The notes under the pieces: generated by a model
The model's input: only the letters and a program-made list of their open reading frames with translations
The model's database searches: none
What the model was told of the DNA's origin: nothing
From: DATBVX01 sp963695985
Lineage (GTDB): Bacteria; Pseudomonadota; Gammaproteobacteria; Steroidobacterales; Steroidobacteraceae
Assembly (NCBI GenBank): GCA_963695985.1
Contig: CAVOIC010000014.1
Coordinates: 46,106 to 110,105 of the forward strand
Direction: 5' to 3'
Length of the DNA: 64,000 nucleotides
Shown here: in pieces, positions 61,611 to 64,000 of the stretch
How positions within the stretch are numbered: the first letter of the stretch is position 1
Layout of the letters: the number at the start of each line of letters is the position of its first letter
Made by a program: the position numbers and the translations under genes

Positions 61611-62836
61611 GTAACCCGGAGTGTGCGAGCAACCCGGACCTGTCGGTCGCCCAGGCGACGCCCGCGCTCGATGTCGATCCATTCTCGGAGGCCGTACTGC
61701 GCGATCCTTACGCGTTTCACGAGCAGCTGCGCGAGGCCGGACCCGTCGTGCAGCTCGAGTCACTCGGCGCGTGGGGGCTCGGCCGATACGCCGAGGTCAG
61801 CGCAACGCTCAACAACTGGCATGCTTTCTGCTCATCAGCGGGCGTCGGGCTCAGCGACTTCCGCAAGGAAAAACCGTGGCGCCCGCCAAGCCTCCTGCTC
61901 GAGGCGGATCCGCCCGTGCACACCCGCACTCGCGGAGTCATCACCAGTGTGCTGTCGCGGCGCGCCCTGAATGCGCTGCGCGCCAACTTTCAGCTGGAAG
62001 CCGAGCGGCTCGCCGACGAACTGGTCGCGCGCGGCCGGTTCGACGCCATTCGCGATCTCGCACAGGCCTTTCCGCTCAAGGTCTTTCCGGACGCCGTGGG
62101 CCTCGAACCCGAGGGACGTGACAACCTGCTGTTCTATGCCGACATGGCCTTCAATGCTTTCGGCCCGCGCAATGCGCTCTTCGAGGTCTCGACGCGTCGC
62201 GCGGCTCCCGTCATCGCGTACATCACTGAGCACTGCCGGCGCGAGAAGCTGCGGCCCGACGGCCTCGGGGCGCAGATTTACGTCTTCGCAGATTCAGGCG
62301 ATGTCAGTCCGGAAGAGGCGATGCTGCTCGTGCGCTCGCTGCTCACCGCGGGCGTCGACACGACGGTGAATGGCATTGGGAATGCGCTGGTGAGCTTCGT
62401 GCACCACCCGGATCAATGGCAACTGCTGGCCGCCCAACCGGAGCTCGCACGCGCCGCGTTCGAAGAAGCACTGCGCTACGAGTCGCCGGTGCAGACCTTC
62501 TTCCGCACCACGACTCAGCCGATCGCTGTCGGCGGCGTGCAGTTCGGTGCGGGCGAGAAGGTCCTGATGTTCCTCGGGTCCGCCAATCGCGATCACCGGC
62601 GCTGGCCGGATCCCGATCGCTTCGACATTCGCCGCTCGGCGGGCGGGCATGTAGCGTTCGGATCAGGCATTCACGCCTGCGTCGGCCAGATGATCGCGCG
62701 GCTGGAGGGTGAGCTGATCCTCACGGCGCTGGCCAAGCGGGTGGCTTCGTTGGACGCCGAAGGCGAAGCGATTCCGCGGCTCAACAACACGCTGCGTGGC
62801 TGGCAGAGCTTGCCCGTCTGTGTACGACCGAAATAA
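61607..62836 (+). CDS. Cytochrome P450, CYP199-like (4-methoxybenzoate O-demethylase type)
   Basis: 409 aa from GTG 61607. I-helix LLTAGVDTTVNGIGNAL carries the oxygen-activating acid/threonine pair; ExxR is in EEALRYES; the heme loop FGSGIHACVGQ places the proximal ligand at C358. VLMFLGSANRDHRRWPDPDRFDI and RTTTQ are close to CYP199A proteins, which demethylate or hydroxylate para-substituted benzoates. Next to PobA, conversion of 4-methoxybenzoate to 4-hydroxybenzoate is the natural prediction. No ferredoxin or reductase gene adjoins it; the nearest ferredoxin is at 25968. Confidence 0.87.
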   Translation: MSNPECASNPDLSVAQATPALDVDPFSEAVLRDPYAFHEQLREAGPVVQLESLGAWGLGRYAEVSATLNNWHAFCSSAGVGLSDFRKEKPWRPPSLLLEADPPVHTRTRGVITSVLSRRALNALRANFQLEAERLADELVARGRFDAIRDLAQAFPLKVFPDAVGLEPEGRDNLLFYADMAFNAFGPRNALFEVSTRRAAPVIAYITEHCRREKLRPDGLGAQIYVFADSGDVSPEEAMLLVRSLLTAGVDTTVNGIGNALVSFVHHPDQWQLLAAQPELARAAFEEALRYESPVQTFFRTTTQPIAVGGVQFGAGEKVLMFLGSANRDHRRWPDPDRFDIRRSAGGHVAFGSGIHACVGQMIARLEGELILTALAKRVASLDAEGEAIPRLNNTLRGWQSLPVCVRPK

Positions 62837-62874
62837 AAAACCGAGTCCTCCAGCGCACACGCGAGGGTGAAATC

Positions 62875-63675
62875 ATGGCACGCCGCTTCGTCGATCTGTC
62901 GATCTACCTCGAGAACGATGTGCTGTCCGATCCGCCCGCGCTCGCGCCGCGCATCGAGTACCAGAAGCACAAGGACACGATCCCGGAATTTCTGCGCATG
63001 CTGCCCGGTGTGAAGCCCGAGGACTTTCCTGACGGCGAAGCGGCGGCGGCCGAGTGGGTGCACCTGACGACGCACAGTGGCACGCATCTCGATGCGCCGT
63101 GGCACTTCCACTCCACCATGGACAAGGGCAAGCCATCGATCACCATCGACCAGGTGCCGCTCGAATGGTGTTTTCAGCCGGGCGTCAAGCTCGACTTCCG
63201 TCACTTTCCTGACGGCTACGTCTGCACGGCGCGCGATGTCGAAGCGGAGCTCGCGCGCATCGGACACGAGCTCAAGTCGCTCGAGATCGTGGTCGTCAAC
63301 ACGCGCGCCGGCTCGCGCTACGGTTCCAGCGACTACGTGAATTCCGGCTGTGGTATGGGCTACGAGGCAACGATGTACCTGCTCGAGCGCGGCGTGCGGC
63401 TCACGGGCACCGACGCGTGGAGCTGGGATGCGCCCTTCTCCTACACCGCCCGCAAAGTGGCGGAGACGGGCGACAAATCTCTCATCTGGGAAGGACACAA
63501 GGCGGGTCGTGATATCGGTTACTGCCATCTCGAGAAGCTGCACAATCTCGAGAGCCTGCCCGGCGACGGTTTCTACATCTCGTGCTTTCCCCACAAGGTG
63601 CGCGGCGGTTCTGCCGGCTGGACGCGCGCGGTTGCCATCTTCGACGACGCGCTGCTGCCGGGGCGGAAAAGCTGA
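62875..63675 (+). CDS. Cyclase family protein (kynurenine-formamidase-like metal hydrolase)
   Basis: 266 aa. The metal-binding signature HxGTHxDxPxHF is present as THSGTHLDAPWHF, preceded by DLSIYLENDVLSDPP and followed by a conserved acidic/histidine pair later (GHKAGRDIGYCHLEKLHNL). The family includes arylformamidases and many amide or lactone hydrolases of unknown substrate. A ribosome site GAGGG is 6-7 nt before the ATG. It overlaps the next gene by ATG/TGA sharing, so the two act together. Confidence 0.85.
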   Translation: MARRFVDLSIYLENDVLSDPPALAPRIEYQKHKDTIPEFLRMLPGVKPEDFPDGEAAAAEWVHLTTHSGTHLDAPWHFHSTMDKGKPSITIDQVPLEWCFQPGVKLDFRHFPDGYVCTARDVEAELARIGHELKSLEIVVVNTRAGSRYGSSDYVNSGCGMGYEATMYLLERGVRLTGTDAWSWDAPFSYTARKVAETGDKSLIWEGHKAGRDIGYCHLEKLHNLESLPGDGFYISCFPHKVRGGSAGWTRAVAIFDDALLPGRKS

Positions 63676-64000
63676 TGCTGCTGTATCGCTGTGGGCACGC
63701 GGGGCGCATGTCTGCGCCCGTTGCAGAACCCGGCGGAACGGGGGTGACCGTGCGACGTGGCAAGCGCTCGCTCACAGTAGATGTGCATGCGCACGCTTTC
63801 GTTCCCGAGGTAGAGCAGCTCGTGGCAGCCCGCCCGGAGAAGCTCGCCGAGCCCGAGCTGCAGCGCCGACACATCGGGGCCGCCTCGTACGAACACAATG
63901 CGAAACGCATGCTGCCGGCGGCGGCACCCAAGCTCACGAGCGTGGAGTTGCGCCTCAAGGACATGGATGCCATGGGCATCGACGTCCAGCTCGTGAGCCC
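63675..64000 (+). CDS. Amidohydrolase family protein, N-terminal part (cut by window edge)
   Basis: Only ~108 codons are present. VDVHAHAFVPEVEQLV shows the first metal-binding pair of amidohydrolase-2 (ACMSD/gamma-resorcylate decarboxylase-like) proteins, and LKDMDAMGIDVQLVSP is the next typical segment. ATG 63675 overlaps the cyclase stop; ATG 63708 (MSAPVAEPGG) is an alternative start. Family members decarboxylate or hydrolyse aromatic acids, which fits the neighbouring benzoate genes; the exact reaction cannot be told from this part. Confidence 0.8.
   Translation, partial: MLLYRCGHAGRMSAPVAEPGGTGVTVRRGKRSLTVDVHAHAFVPEVEQLVAARPEKLAEPELQRRHIGAASYEHNAKRMLPAAAPKLTSVELRLKDMDAMGIDVQLVS

Noticed and set aside
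1..64000. CRISPR array, rRNA, tRNA or intact insertion sequence
   Set aside because: No regularly spaced repeats, cloverleaf-like segments, rRNA motifs or transposase frames were recognised on either strand by reading.

Overview
The window is GC-rich, gene-dense bacterial DNA. It carries TonB-dependent uptake, lipoproteins, Tat and Sec exported proteins, a PaaX-controlled aerobic phenylacetate pathway, a roughly 1600-residue NAD-glutamate dehydrogenase and several 2-oxoacid dehydrogenase genes. This points to an aerobic, organic-acid and aromatic-degrading proteobacterium, most likely a gammaproteobacterium of the Steroidobacter/Nevskia kind. That placement is inference from gene content. I recognise no tRNA, rRNA, CRISPR array or intact insertion sequence.

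Layout. 1-10.8 kb: branched-chain amino-acid and acyl-CoA catabolism. An IcmF fragment is divergent from leucine dehydrogenase, thiolase, a LiuC-like hydratase, a hydroxyacyl-CoA dehydrogenase, two M16 peptidases, ETF-ubiquinone oxidoreductase and a two-subunit CoA-transferase. 10.8-15.5 kb: a persulfide dioxygenase-rhodanese, an HxlR regulator with two clear operator palindromes in front of a frameshifted membrane gene, a truncated Coq4-like gene, and hpd divergent from a MarR regulator. 15.6-25.4 kb: a 2-oxoacid dehydrogenase E1alpha-E1beta-E2 set running by start/stop overlap into the giant NAD-glutamate dehydrogenase and a glycosyltransferase, then gpmA. 25.5-30.2 kb: a GFA protein and ferredoxin, then a thiamine-salvage operon (TonB receptor, YkoF-like protein, PnuT-type permease, kinase-like protein) under a TPP riboswitch. 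30.3-33.9 kb: a PhzF protein, an MFS exporter and a tandem-ABC protein. 33.9-44.1 kb: the phenylacetate operon paaABCDE-G-I-J-Z plus an extra crotonase, with divergent paaX and a 12-bp dyad between them. 44.1-48.1 kb: a branched-chain 2-oxoacid dehydrogenase (E2 and a fused E1alpha/beta) with a divergent Lrp-type regulator. 48.1-59.1 kb: accessory genes, several broken by single extra bases: a Rieske-flavodoxin fusion, a SpdH-like oxidoreductase, a TauD dioxygenase, an MFS transporter, a CadC-like regulator and two exported proteins. 59.1-60.2 kb: gene debris. 60.2-64 kb: pobA, a CYP199-type P450, a cyclase-family hydrolase and the start of an amidohydrolase, probably handling methoxy- and hydroxybenzoates.

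Two observations stand out. First, pobA and the P450 gene are each preceded by a matching 20-codon reading frame that overlaps the start codon of the main gene in exactly the same way (59 nt, ungapped, 43 identical). Second, about ten reading frames are broken, all consistent with one extra base and eight of them lying between 49.6 and 57.9 kb. This looks more like local sequencing or assembly error than ten separate gene losses and should be settled before any of these genes is called dead.
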